DNA from: Paenibacillus paeoniae | Lineage (GTDB): Bacteria > Bacillota > Bacilli > Paenibacillales > Paenibacillaceae | Reading direction: 5' to 3' | NCBI RefSeq assembly: GCF_003388735.1 | Contig: NZ_QUBQ01000005.1 | Location: 248,001 to 312,000, forward strand | Length of the DNA stretch: 64,000 nt | Shown: positions 37,956-47,423 of the stretch, piece by piece | How positions within the stretch are numbered: position 1 is the first letter of the stretch | Layout: each line of letters starts with the position of its first letter | Notes under the pieces: model-generated | The model's input: the letters and a program-made list of their open reading frames with translations, nothing else | Told to the model about the DNA's origin: nothing | Databases searched by the model: none | Made by a program: the position numbers and the translations under genes

Positions 37956-38401
37956 AGGATCATCGCTGTAAATTTATAAAATTTGAGGTGTAAATAAAAA
38001 CGAAATCTTGTAGCTTGTGCATTCAAGGCATAGGATTGAACAGTTTACTCATTTCTAGAAGAGACCTTCATGAAGAGTATTTTATGGATCTCATTGTAAT
38101 GGGAGCTGAGATATTCTGGTTCCCGCTATATTCACTTAATGAAGGTTGTGTGATCGAAGTGTTGCTTGTATCGGTCCACATCATGTAAAGACAAATCATA
38201 GTGGATATCGATGGTAGCTGAACGAAACTTCACCTACCAGATGGGATCTACGCTGATCTAAGGAAATCGTGATTTGCTTAAACAAAAATCTCAAACGATT
38301 GATTAATGTTATTCAAGCATGCTTTGCAGTTAAAATGGATATTGTAAGAAAAGTTAGAAGCCAGAGAAACCTTAAATTAGTGGGGAGAAGTGGAAGTTAC
38401 T
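37956..38401. other. Intergenic region without a supported gene
   Basis: About 445 bases with only short frames. An open stretch from about 37997 to 38188 (containing HEEYFMDLIVMGAEIFWF) lacks a start codon and may be a gene remnant. A promoter for the kinase is expected here but no clear -35/-10 pair stood out. Confidence 0.45.
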
Positions 38402-39325
38402 ATGACATTTAAATTTAACCCTGGTTACCCTACCGAGTACGTAGAAGACTATTTAGATAAAAAAGGTTTTAAGGTAAAACGTGTTTTGTCATTTGGGGGA
38501 TTATGCACGGTTGTTCTTGTGGAAAACAATAATAATATACTATACCCTCAGGAATTAGTAGTTAAGCTTTTCTATGGATACTATACCGTTTATAATAATA
38601 TGAGTGATCTAATAGGTCATAATTTATACGCTTATAAGTTTTATAAAGAGCTTGATAATTTCGAATATCAATACTGGAGAAAGAAATTTGAGTATGAAGC
38701 AATAACATTAAAAAATATTAAAAGTAAGTATTGGGTTAATGTGTATGATATGTATCTAGATGATGAATTACCAATGTATCTTATGGATTACTATGAGCTC
38801 GACAATTTATCTACCTATATTAATATGGTTGGCAGCGGACAAAAACGAATAATGACAATTAGAGAATCAATAAATATAATATACGATCTATTGTGTGGCT
38901 TAAAAGTCATACATAACAGAGGGATTATCCATCGTGACATCACGCCATATAACATATTAATTAATAATGGACATGCAATGTGGTGTGACTTGGGGTATGC
39001 AAGATTTCCGAATATTAAAGAAGAGCCATCGATTAAAGAGCCATTTTTATATTGGCCACCTGAGCATGATTATTTGTTTCATGATGTTGACGAGAGGGGA
39101 GATATATATAGTATTGGAGCTATATTTTATCGGATGCTTACAGCCACGCTTCCAAGGCATAGAGCCCCTTCTCCTTTGGCAATGAACCCATTGGTACCAA
39201 AGAACCTTGATGATTTTATTATGAAATGTCTTTCTTACAATCCAGAAGAGCGGTTTATGAATGTCCATGAATGTTTAGAAGAATTGCAATCCATATCTTT
39301 TTCGATAGGTGGCGAATTTTTTTGA
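38402..39325 (+). CDS. Ser/Thr protein kinase-like protein
   Basis: A 307-residue bacterial Hanks-type kinase domain with little else. Key residues are present: SFGGLCTVVLVE (glycine loop), the ATP-binding Lys in ELVVKLFYG, Glu in FEYEAITLKNI, catalytic loop HRDITPYNIL, metal-binding Asp in CDLGYAR (DLG instead of DFG) and an APE-like WPPEHD. It has no membrane segment, so it is cytoplasmic. Start is ATG 38402 or GTG 38390. It is followed by a NUDIX gene with overlapping start and stop. It may phosphorylate a pathway protein or small molecule; no family precedent is claimed. Confidence 0.83.
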   Translation: MTFKFNPGYPTEYVEDYLDKKGFKVKRVLSFGGLCTVVLVENNNNILYPQELVVKLFYGYYTVYNNMSDLIGHNLYAYKFYKELDNFEYQYWRKKFEYEAITLKNIKSKYWVNVYDMYLDDELPMYLMDYYELDNLSTYINMVGSGQKRIMTIRESINIIYDLLCGLKVIHNRGIIHRDITPYNILINNGHAMWCDLGYARFPNIKEEPSIKEPFLYWPPEHDYLFHDVDERGDIYSIGAIFYRMLTATLPRHRAPSPLAMNPLVPKNLDDFIMKCLSYNPEERFMNVHECLEELQSISFSIGGEFF

Positions 39326-39774
39326 ATCCAAAAATAATGAAAGTAGTAGCTTACATAACTCGTACAGTGCCTGGGAATCCGGAATCCATACAATTGCTTG
39401 TTAACGTGCATACAGATTTACCAGAGGCCGGAATTCAAGTTCCAGCAGGCACCATTGAAGCGGGTGAAACTGCAGAAGTCGCTGTTATCAGGGAAGTATA
39501 TGAGGAAACAGGGTTAAATGAAGCTACAATTATCGCAAAGATTACAGAGTATGATTATTTTTATGAACCTCGAAAAGAAATTCACCAAAGGAATGTATTT
39601 CTTTTAAGCTTAAATGAAAAACCAAAAGATGAATGGGAAACTACTGAGGTAACTCCAAGTGGTCATATTATTAAATTACGTCATTACTGGATTGATATTA
39701 ATAGTGAAATTGAACTTGCAGTGGGACAGGGAGATTTTATTCATGTAATAGAGTCTTTAGTTAATAATGAATAG
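39322..39774 (+). CDS. NUDIX hydrolase
   Basis: A 150-residue NUDIX protein with a perfect box: G-x5-E-x7-R-E-V-x-E-E-x-G from GTIEAGET to YEETGL. NUDIX enzymes hydrolyse nucleoside diphosphates linked to other groups. The TTG start overlaps the kinase stop (TTGA) and follows ATAGGTGG, indicating coupling with the kinase. It could clear a nucleotide by-product of the nucleotidyltransferase or kinases, but this is inference. Confidence 0.85.
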   Translation: MNPKIMKVVAYITRTVPGNPESIQLLVNVHTDLPEAGIQVPAGTIEAGETAEVAVIREVYEETGLNEATIIAKITEYDYFYEPRKEIHQRNVFLLSLNEKPKDEWETTEVTPSGHIIKLRHYWIDINSEIELAVGQGDFIHVIESLVNNE

Positions 39775-40272
39775 TATAACAACCAGTGATCGCAAAAATC
39801 AAAGGAAAGATAACATGGAAAGAGTGTTACGATTAAGGTGTTTTCTGATGTCAGAGGCACTCGAATTATAATAGATAATGAGTACATGTTAACTATTCAC
39901 TTCGAACCGTTTCCTGTAAAAAGTGAGTATCTACTGCAGGAAGTAGGCATTCTGACTTAGGGCAAAGCACATATCGATTTGATAAGATCTCTATTTTCTG
40001 ATCTTGTGTCTACAAAGGATAAATAGAGTTAAAACTTCTCTACAAGTGAAAGGTATGCCAGGCCGAATGAAGTCTGTGCGCGGGTCGTTTGATCAGCGCC
40101 CGCTCCAATACCAATTAAAGGAGAAAAAAGTAATTAATGCAGAACTATTAACGAAGAGTTTTCTCCTACGATTCAGTCTAATACCTTGTTTACTGCAGAC
40201 AATTTATGGAGAATGGTTCTTTGGCATAACGTTCTGCTGATTAATGATTTGGACTAGCTATTCTTCGGGAGG
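39775..40272. other. Right edge of the island, probable gene remnants
   Basis: No intact gene. A frame open from 39814 to 39960 (VFSDVRGTRIIIDNEYMLTIHF) lacks a good start; an ATG with AAAGGAAAG upstream at 39815 gives only 18 codons in another frame. This looks like a frameshifted small gene. The frame at 40004-40240 has no recognisable motif. Composition shifts from AT-rich to mixed over this stretch. Confidence 0.45.
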
Positions 40273-40572
40273 GTGGCGATTATGTTTTGTATAGTGAGTG
40301 GAATGTGTGCCTTCTTGGCATACCTATACTCACGGCGAGACAGTTGGCCAGCTTTTTCGGCATCCGTATTGACGGTCGGCATCTTGTTCGGATTAGCTAT
40401 GGATTACGAGGTGTTCCTCGTTAGCAGGAAGTGGGAGAAGTATTCGCGGACAGGCGGCGGTCGTAAGGCTGTGTACTCGGGCATGGCGAATAGTGGCGGT
40501 GTCGTGACAGCGGGAAGATTGATCATTATCGTCGTCTTCGCCAGCTTCGTATTCGTCGAGGAAAGAGCGTAA
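40273..40572 (+). pseudogene. MMPL-family transporter fragment
   Basis: About 99 residues matching part of a membrane domain of MMPL/RND-like transporters; GILFGLAMDYEVFLVSR is a family hallmark and SGGVVTAGRLIIIVVFASFV follows as expected. Full-length proteins have more than 700 residues, so both ends are missing. The base composition is that of the host, so this is probably a host gene destroyed when the island arrived or rearranged. Confidence 0.75.
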
Positions 40573-40751
40573 TTAATGTCTCGATCCTATTTTTCTCACT
40601 TATAATCATGATATTCACAACTTATCTCACTTATAGTTGCACATTGTTTCAACTAGAAATTGTGAAAGGGGCTTATTAAGGTCCATTATTGTCTCAGTTA
40701 TTACCGTTACTCACAACATATGTGGTGTCATAAATGTTGAGAAGAATATCT

Positions 40752-40792
40752 AAATCCCGATCCGCGCTATTTGGCCGGACGGGATTTTTTTT
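40752..40792 (+). terminator. Rho-independent terminator
   Basis: AATCCCG-A-TCCG pairs with CGGA-CGGGATT around a 12-base middle, then eight T residues. It separates the MMPL remnant from the two-component operon. Confidence 0.75.
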
Positions 40793-40957
40793 CGGCAACT
40801 AATTCTCTATTCTCAAAGTCGGTTCGTTTCACGGACATCCATTCAATAGAATCTGGCTTTCATACTCCATGCTCAGACAATTTCAGATAATTCTAAGATA
40901 TTTCGGCTAAAATGTTTTGATAAATTGTTAAAGAACCCACATTAAGGGGAGATCATC

Positions 40958-41647
40958 ATGTACACCATTTATCTTGTAGAAGACGAAGTTAGTTTAAATC
41001 AGCTTATTTGTTCATACTTACAGCGGGAAGGCTGGAATGTCGTTTCCTTTACAGACGGCGAGGAAGCCAAAAGTGCGATTGCGCAAGAGCCTCATCTTTG
41101 GATACTCGATATTATGCTGCCTGGAATGGACGGCTATCAACTGATTCGCGAAATCCGGAAAGGGAACGAGTCTATCCCGGTCATCTTCATATCGGCACGG
41201 GATTCCGATCTGGATCGGATTAACGGCTTGGAGCTGGGCAGTGATGACTATTTGGCTAAGCCATTCCAGACGCGTGAACTCATCATCCGTGTTCGCAAGC
41301 TGATGGAGCGTGTATACGGAAAAGTACTTCAAACCGGATATTCTGCTCCGCATCTCGCCCAAGTCGACTATCCGCCTTATACGATTGATAGACAAGCCCG
41401 CATTGTGAGGGAGAATTCGGGACTAGAAGTGGAGCTGACTTCAAAGGAATTTGATCTATTGCAATATTTTGTGTCACATGCCGGACAGGTCATGCAACGC
41501 GAACACATTTTGAATGAGGTTTGGGGCCGGGATTACTTCGGCACAGACCGCGTAGTGGACGATCTCATTTGGCGATTACGCAAAAAAATGCCTGAGCTGC
41601 GGCTGGAAACGCTATATAGCCTCGGTTATAGGTTGGTGAAAAGATGA
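40958..41647 (+). CDS. OmpR-family response regulator
   Basis: A 229-residue regulator: receiver domain with the phosphoacceptor Asp in LWILDIMLPGMDGYQ and Lys in YLAKPFQ, then a winged-helix DNA-binding domain (ELTSKEFDLLQYFVSHAGQVMQREHILNEVWG). AGGGGAG precedes the ATG. It overlaps the sensor kinase gene by 4 bases and heads a six-gene operon with a sugar-type ABC importer, which it probably controls. Confidence 0.93.
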   Translation: MYTIYLVEDEVSLNQLICSYLQREGWNVVSFTDGEEAKSAIAQEPHLWILDIMLPGMDGYQLIREIRKGNESIPVIFISARDSDLDRINGLELGSDDYLAKPFQTRELIIRVRKLMERVYGKVLQTGYSAPHLAQVDYPPYTIDRQARIVRENSGLEVELTSKEFDLLQYFVSHAGQVMQREHILNEVWGRDYFGTDRVVDDLIWRLRKKMPELRLETLYSLGYRLVKR

Positions 41648-43095
41648 AACATTGGCCTTTGGCAATTAAAATATGGTTCGTTTTTGCCTCTTTGTTGCTG
41701 TGCATATTCTTGATGGTGGCCTTGGTTCTCCCCTATTTACTAAAAAGTTTTTTTACGGAGCAAACCTATGCGATGATTCGGGACTCTCAACAGCAGTTAA
41801 CCTTTGTTCAGGAAATTTTTCAAAAGGAAGGGGGGGTATTCAAGTTCAGAGAAGATGGCGTTATGGAGATAGCCATGTCCTCTTCAACGGGTCAAGCAGC
41901 ACCGAATGACGATAGCACGACCGGGGGATTTGAAAAAGTTCAGCCGACCGGATACATAGAGGGGCCTGCTATCGGCCATCTGATATTGGTGGAAGGAAAA
42001 GCGTACTTTTTAAACCGTGACAGGGGCTTGCCCGATTCCTTAACCAAGCGACTAAAGCAGGAGGCGGCTGAGCAAGTCAAGGAGGTTGAGACGAACTCAG
42101 TCCAAGTAGAGGGCCACACCCTCTTTTACTCCATCTCAAAAACCATTAATGACGGTTCCGGAGTGCTGATCTCCTATGCATGGGCCGAGTATCGCAATGA
42201 GATGGTCGGAACGATGTTCCGCAATTTGCTTCTGCTTCTGATCGCATTTATGCTGCTCAGCTCAATCCCATGTTTCTGGCTCGCCCGGTATTTATCCAGC
42301 CCGCTCACCAGAATGGAGCGTCAGGTGAAACGGATGTCAGAGGGCAACTGGCATGAGGCGTTCGAATTGAGACGAAGAGATGAGTTCGGCAGGTTGTCCC
42401 GCGCCTTCGACGAAATGCGCCAGCGGCTGCTGCGTCAAGATGAGACGCAGCAAGCGTTGCTGCAAAATATTTCCCATGAATTAAAAACGCCTGTGATGAT
42501 TATTCGCAACTATGCTCAGTCCATCGTCGATGGCATTTACCCGCGAGGATCATTGGAGGGAAGCGTTGACACCATTCTGCAGGAAACCGACCGGCTTATG
42601 GAACGAGTTTACGAGTTGTTATCGCTTAGCAGGCTGCAATACGTTTCTTCGCGTGAAGTTCCCCACCAATGGTTTAACGTCGATGACGTGGTGCGGGATA
42701 CGGTGGAGCGGCTGCGTTTCCGTCGGCCGGAGATTCATTGGATTGTTGAACCGCCTGCTTGGCGCATTCATGGTAATGCTGACCAATGGCAGGTCGTGTT
42801 TGAAAATCTGCTTGACAATCAAATTCGCTATGCCCGTCAACAGATTTCAATTACTGCCTCTGTGGATGATTCCCTGATGCGAATCATTGAAATCCGCAAT
42901 GACGGACCACACCTGGAAGCCGCATTGCTGAAGGGTCTGTTTGAGCCGTATCGTATGGGCGCGAATGGGCAGTTCGGGCTGGGTCTATCCATCGTCTGGC
43001 AGATATTGAACAGCTATGGGGCACAGATCGAGGTGAGCAATGAAGAATCTGGCGTCATCTTTCGGCTGACGCTTTCCGAGGAGGACAGGGAATGA
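41644..43095 (+). CDS. Sensor histidine kinase
   Basis: A 483-residue membrane kinase: two membrane segments (about residues 10-35 and 190-215) flank an extracellular sensor region, followed by HAMP, a HisKA domain with the phosphorylated His in NISHELKTPVMIIRNYAQ, and a HATPase with FENLLDNQIRYA and GLGLSIVWQI. Partner of the response regulator. The stop overlaps the following permease gene (ATGA), an unusual direct fusion of sensor and transporter operons. Confidence 0.92.
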   Translation: MKHWPLAIKIWFVFASLLLCIFLMVALVLPYLLKSFFTEQTYAMIRDSQQQLTFVQEIFQKEGGVFKFREDGVMEIAMSSSTGQAAPNDDSTTGGFEKVQPTGYIEGPAIGHLILVEGKAYFLNRDRGLPDSLTKRLKQEAAEQVKEVETNSVQVEGHTLFYSISKTINDGSGVLISYAWAEYRNEMVGTMFRNLLLLLIAFMLLSSIPCFWLARYLSSPLTRMERQVKRMSEGNWHEAFELRRRDEFGRLSRAFDEMRQRLLRQDETQQALLQNISHELKTPVMIIRNYAQSIVDGIYPRGSLEGSVDTILQETDRLMERVYELLSLSRLQYVSSREVPHQWFNVDDVVRDTVERLRFRRPEIHWIVEPPAWRIHGNADQWQVVFENLLDNQIRYARQQISITASVDDSLMRIIEIRNDGPHLEAALLKGLFEPYRMGANGQFGLGLSIVWQILNSYGAQIEVSNEESGVIFRLTLSEEDRE

Positions 43096-43991
43096 AGAGC
43101 GACACGATCCCAAAAGCCTTCAGCCGCCGAATGGCAAGGTTCTTTCGATCAGATGCATTCAGTGCAATCGGGCTATTGGCTCCGAGCTTGGCCGGATTTG
43201 CTCTCTTCTATCTCATTCCGTTCGGCCAGAGCGTGCTTACCTCATTCCAGGACCGATTGGGAGGAAGCTTCACATTGTCAAACTACAAGGAGCTGCTCCT
43301 CAGTTCCTCGTTTCAGAAAGCGGCGTCCAATACATTCTCGTTCACCGCGGTCAGCGTGCCGATTCTGGTTGCCATATCGCTCTTGCTGGCGTTGCTCTTG
43401 AATCAACGGGTGTTCATCCGGAATTGGCTTCGCACCGCTTATGTGCTGCCGCTTGTTGTACCGGTTGCTTCGATCGTGCTGGTCTGGCAAATCCTGTTCG
43501 ATTGGAATGGGGCGTTAAATGCGGTTTTGCAGCAATTCGGCCTTGACCGCCAAGACTGGATGAAATCCAATTGGGCCGGATTTGTGATTGTGCTGGTCTA
43601 CGTATGGAAAAACATCGGATACAACGTCATTCTATTCCTGGCCGGCTTACAGAACATTCCGGACCAATATTACGAGATCGCCAATCTGGAAGGGGCGAGT
43701 TCCGCACGTAAGCTGTTTGGAATTACGCTCACGTATTTGACGCCGACGACGTTTCTGGTCGTGCTTATGTCCGTGTTGAATTCGTTCAAGGTATTTCGAG
43801 AAACGTATCTCGTTGCGGGTGCATACCCGCATGACAGCATTTATATGATGCAGCATTACATGAACAATATGTTCCTGTCCCTTGATATTCAGAAAGTCTC
43901 GTCTGCGGCAGTGTTGATGGCGCTTTGCATTATGGTGCTCGTGTTCGTCCTGTTCCGTACAGAGCGGATGTTCCGCTCTTATATGGAGTAA
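43092..43991 (+). CDS. Sugar-type ABC importer permease (MalF-like)
   Basis: A 299-residue permease with six membrane segments and the inner-membrane transport signature in EIANLEGASSARKLFGITLTYLTP (EAA loop). It pairs with the next gene. No dedicated ATPase is encoded here, so a shared ATPase such as MsmX would be needed, as is usual for Bacillus sugar importers. Confidence 0.88.
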   Translation: MKSDTIPKAFSRRMARFFRSDAFSAIGLLAPSLAGFALFYLIPFGQSVLTSFQDRLGGSFTLSNYKELLLSSSFQKAASNTFSFTAVSVPILVAISLLLALLLNQRVFIRNWLRTAYVLPLVVPVASIVLVWQILFDWNGALNAVLQQFGLDRQDWMKSNWAGFVIVLVYVWKNIGYNVILFLAGLQNIPDQYYEIANLEGASSARKLFGITLTYLTPTTFLVVLMSVLNSFKVFRETYLVAGAYPHDSIYMMQHYMNNMFLSLDIQKVSSAAVLMALCIMVLVFVLFRTERMFRSYME

Positions 43992-44013
43992 GTGCAAGAA
44001 AGAGGTGAATGAC

Positions 44014-44871
44014 GTGATAAAGGGATGGGTCGCACCGCTGTTGCGTTCGTTACTGTTAATCCTCATCGCTAGTCTGCTGTTAATGCCCGTCGTCTTGACC
44101 GTCGTCAATTCTTTTATGACGGAGCGGGATATTATGGCGAATTACGGCATGCTGGGCAAAACCGATACGAGCCTATTCGTTAATCTCAAATGGATTCCCG
44201 ATTGGGTGTCATTCCAGCAGTATGGCGAAGTATTGATCTCAACGCCGAAATTTCTATACCTGTTCTGGAATTCCGTATCTATGGTGGTGCCCATCATCAT
44301 CGGACAAGCGTTGGTGGCCATCCTCGCAGCGTTCGCGTTCGGAAAGCTGAGTTTTCCGGGCAGAGAAGGATTGTTTTTTCTCTATTTGATGACGATGCTG
44401 ATGCCGTTTCAGGTGACGCTCGTGCCCAACTACTTGATGGCCGATCGGCTGGGTCTGCTGAACCATCCCGGCTCCATCATACTGCCCGGCGTGTTTGCCC
44501 CCTTCGGCGTGTTTCTACTGCGGCAATTCATGCTTCACATCCACTCGTCTTATATCGAAGCAGCCAAAATGGACGGGGCGGGAACCTTGCGCATACTCGT
44601 ATCGATTGCGCTGCCGATGGTGAAACCGGGCATCGCCGCGCTCGTCGTGCTCCTGTTCGTCGACTATTGGAATATGGTCGAGCAGCCGCTTATCTTTCTT
44701 CAGGACGCCGCGAAGCAGCCGCTTTCGGTCTTCCTCTCCCACATCCAGGATGATGTACTCGGCGTATCGTTTGCCGTTTCGGTTGTTTATATGATGCCTA
44801 TGGTACTCCTGTTCTTAAGCGCCGAACGGTATTTTATTGAAGGAATCCAGCTTTCCGGCGTGAAAGGCTGA
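44014..44871 (+). CDS. Sugar-type ABC importer permease (MalG-like)
   Basis: A 285-residue permease of the MalG/AraQ type with six membrane segments, EAA loop in EAAKMDGAGTLRILVSIALPMVKP, and the family ending (FIEGIQLSGVKG). GTG 44014 is chosen because GAAAGAGG ends 8 bases before it; the GTG at 44005 overlaps that site. Confidence 0.88.
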   Translation: MIKGWVAPLLRSLLLILIASLLLMPVVLTVVNSFMTERDIMANYGMLGKTDTSLFVNLKWIPDWVSFQQYGEVLISTPKFLYLFWNSVSMVVPIIIGQALVAILAAFAFGKLSFPGREGLFFLYLMTMLMPFQVTLVPNYLMADRLGLLNHPGSIILPGVFAPFGVFLLRQFMLHIHSSYIEAAKMDGAGTLRILVSIALPMVKPGIAALVVLLFVDYWNMVEQPLIFLQDAAKQPLSVFLSHIQDDVLGVSFAVSVVYMMPMVLLFLSAERYFIEGIQLSGVKG

Positions 44872-44890
44872 GCGAAAGGAGAGTGGCAAC

Positions 44891-46033
44891 ATGATACAGC
44901 GCAAACAACAGATTGCCGGCATTGCATTGGTGGTGTTACTTCTTGTGCTGGCGGGGTTGACATTGTTCAGCCAAACGCTTCAAACCGTCTTGCTACCCAA
45001 AGTGACGACAGCGAAGGCTGATAAAAAAACGTTGACCTTTCGCATCGAAGGCAGCGGTCCCATCACACCCCGCAAGCAAATTGAATTAATCAGCGACAGC
45101 GGCTGGAAGTTGGAGAAGGTGCATGTTCGCCATGCAGAACAAGTCAAGAAGGGTCAGATTCTCATAACGTTCGACGGAACAGAGGCGCAGCAACAGATTC
45201 TCGACGCGGAGGACGAGCTGAAGAAAAGGAAGTTGAACCGGGAGCTGATTGCAGAACAGTTCGTGACTGCTCAACGAACAGGAGACGAAGGTGAGATTCG
45301 CAAAGCGAAACGCGACTTGGAATTGGATGGGCTAGACTCAGACATAGCGATGCGGAGAATTGAAACACTGCGAAGGGATCTGGAACGAAAACGCACGTTG
45401 ACTGCGCCTGCGGACGGCATAGTTACGAATCTTCAAGCCGAGGAAGGCAGAAGTATTCTTCAAGGACAGCCCGTGCTGACGATAGTGGAAACCGGCGAGG
45501 GATTCCAATTTACCTTCACGGCTGATAAAGATTCTGCCGATTTGATGCAATTGGGTGAGAAGGTGCTTGTAAACGTGCAGGGGGATAAGCCGTTGAAAAG
45601 CGAAGGAACCGTCGCCGAAATCAAGGATGCTACCGGGGGCAGCGGCGGCGGATCTGCAGGCAATCCAGATGTTGACAGTGGAAATTTAGACGGAAATGCC
45701 AAGGGTCAAAAAACGATCGTCGTCCACGTGTCGGGAGACGATCTCAAAGGAGGTGAGTTAGCTAGCGTTAGCTTGGTGAGGCCATTTCAAGAGCAGGGGC
45801 TTGTCATCAGCAAAAAGTGGCTCAGAAAAGACGGAACCGGAAGCTACGTGTTTGTTGTTCGCGAGAATCGAAGCTCACTCGGCAACACCTACACGGTTCA
45901 GAAGGCTTACGTGAATACGGGGAAGGGGAATGACGATGAGATCGTCGTACTCGATGGCGTTTACCCGGAAGAAAACATTGTGACGGAGTCGAGCGAACCG
46001 TTGCAGGAAGGCAACCGCATTCGATTAAATTGA
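44891..46033 (+). CDS. HlyD/RND-adaptor-like membrane fusion protein
   Basis: A 380-residue protein with an N-terminal membrane anchor (residues 10-30), a biotinyl-lipoyl half-motif (GWKLEKVHVRHAEQVKKGQILITFD), a coiled coil (about residues 95-165), the second half-motif (TAPADGIVTNLQAEEGRSILQGQPVL), a beta-barrel and a Gly/Ser-rich linker. These adaptors normally serve exporters such as MacAB, yet no exporter is in this operon. Its place between importer permeases and binding protein is unusual. Confidence 0.85.
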   Translation: MIQRKQQIAGIALVVLLLVLAGLTLFSQTLQTVLLPKVTTAKADKKTLTFRIEGSGPITPRKQIELISDSGWKLEKVHVRHAEQVKKGQILITFDGTEAQQQILDAEDELKKRKLNRELIAEQFVTAQRTGDEGEIRKAKRDLELDGLDSDIAMRRIETLRRDLERKRTLTAPADGIVTNLQAEEGRSILQGQPVLTIVETGEGFQFTFTADKDSADLMQLGEKVLVNVQGDKPLKSEGTVAEIKDATGGSGGGSAGNPDVDSGNLDGNAKGQKTIVVHVSGDDLKGGELASVSLVRPFQEQGLVISKKWLRKDGTGSYVFVVRENRSSLGNTYTVQKAYVNTGKGNDDEIVVLDGVYPEENIVTESSEPLQEGNRIRLN

Positions 46034-46046
46034 GAGGATGATTCAC

Positions 46047-47423
46047 TTGAAAAAATTAAGCTTCATCGTGATGCTGTCCATGGTTCTGTTGCTATCCGCC
46101 TGTTCCGGAAACGGGGGAGGCAACTTAACGAAGGACGGCAAGGAAAACGGCGCAGGACAGGAATCGCCGGGCCAGAAGCAAGCCGAAGGTAAGCAGAAAA
46201 CCGTCGCTGTATCTGTCTTGAGGATAGACCGTTTCTTGGAAAACGCTGTGCGGGTATTTGAGGAGAAGTATGCTGACATACGTATCGAATTAAAGGAGTA
46301 CAAGGCGTCGGATGGAACCGGAACAAGCGGTATGGCCATGGAGGCGGCAGACATAGAAAAGTACGTTCAATCGGTAACGACACAGGTTATTTCAGGCAAA
46401 GGATCCGATCTTATTCTCATGAACAATTTGCCCCAAGACAAATTTGTCGCCAAGAAACTGTTGGTCAACTTATACGACTTGATAGATAAAGACAGCTCGT
46501 TCGATCAAGATGCGTTGTATCCCAATATTTTGAAGGCATCGCAAGACGGGGACGGTCTGTATGTCATGCCGCTCGCCTTTTCGCTCGAAACGGCTCAGGG
46601 GAATACCGAGTTATTGAAGCAGGCGAATATTTCAGTCGACAAAAATAGCCCCTGGAGCTGGAGTCAATTTAAGGATGTCGCCATTAAAATGAAGCAACAA
46701 GGGGAACGTGAAGGGTACTACTACAACCTGATAATGTCGCCGCTGCTCCACGATTATATCGAGGACAATTATGCGGAGCTTGTCGGACAGGGCAAGCCGA
46801 ACTTCGACTCGGATCTGTTCCGCAACATGATGAAGGAAATCAAGTCGATCTATGACGAAGGACTGCTCAGCGAAGGGTTTGCATCCGATGCCGGTGAAGC
46901 GGTAGTTCAAATTGTGGGCATATTCAGCCCTAGAGGAGCACTGATGATGCCCTCAAACTTTGAATATTACCAGAAGCCGAGCGCGAGGGGAAATAAGGAA
47001 GGCGTACCGTTCAAGTCCATGTACAGTCTGGGGATGAACAGCAAATCCGACGTTCAGCCGGAAGCATGGGAATTCATGAAGTTTTTGCTTTCCGATGACA
47101 TGCAAGCTTCGCCGGATCTCTTTGGATTGGCGATGAATAAAGACGCCACGGATAAGAAATTGAATGAAGTTTTGCAACAAATCGAGAACGGAACGCTGGA
47201 ATTTCCGTTCCCGGAAGACACGCTGCCGGATGGCGAAATGACGAAACAACGGATTTCAGAGATACAGAAGCTGATTTCGGAGGCGGGCGCCCGAAAATCC
47301 AGTGATATTAAAGTGTTAACGATTGCTACGGAGGAGTTCGAAAGCTATAAGAACGGACAGAAATCCGCAGAAGAAGTCAGTAAGCTGATTCAGAACCGGG
47401 TCACAACGTATTTGAATGAGTAA
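46047..47423 (+). CDS. Extracellular solute-binding lipoprotein
   Basis: A 458-residue family 1-type binding protein. The N terminus is a lipoprotein signal with lipobox LLLSAC, then a Gly/Lys-rich linker and a two-lobe binding fold (AVSVLRIDRFLENAVRVFEEKYADIRIELKEY; late conserved WEFMKFLLS). TTG 46047 follows GAGAGG at 9 bases; the ATG at 46038 directly abuts that site. Last gene of the operon, delivering a probable carbohydrate to the two permeases. Confidence 0.87.
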   Translation: MKKLSFIVMLSMVLLLSACSGNGGGNLTKDGKENGAGQESPGQKQAEGKQKTVAVSVLRIDRFLENAVRVFEEKYADIRIELKEYKASDGTGTSGMAMEAADIEKYVQSVTTQVISGKGSDLILMNNLPQDKFVAKKLLVNLYDLIDKDSSFDQDALYPNILKASQDGDGLYVMPLAFSLETAQGNTELLKQANISVDKNSPWSWSQFKDVAIKMKQQGEREGYYYNLIMSPLLHDYIEDNYAELVGQGKPNFDSDLFRNMMKEIKSIYDEGLLSEGFASDAGEAVVQIVGIFSPRGALMMPSNFEYYQKPSARGNKEGVPFKSMYSLGMNSKSDVQPEAWEFMKFLLSDDMQASPDLFGLAMNKDATDKKLNEVLQQIENGTLEFPFPEDTLPDGEMTKQRISEIQKLISEAGARKSSDIKVLTIATEEFESYKNGQKSAEEVSKLIQNRVTTYLNE

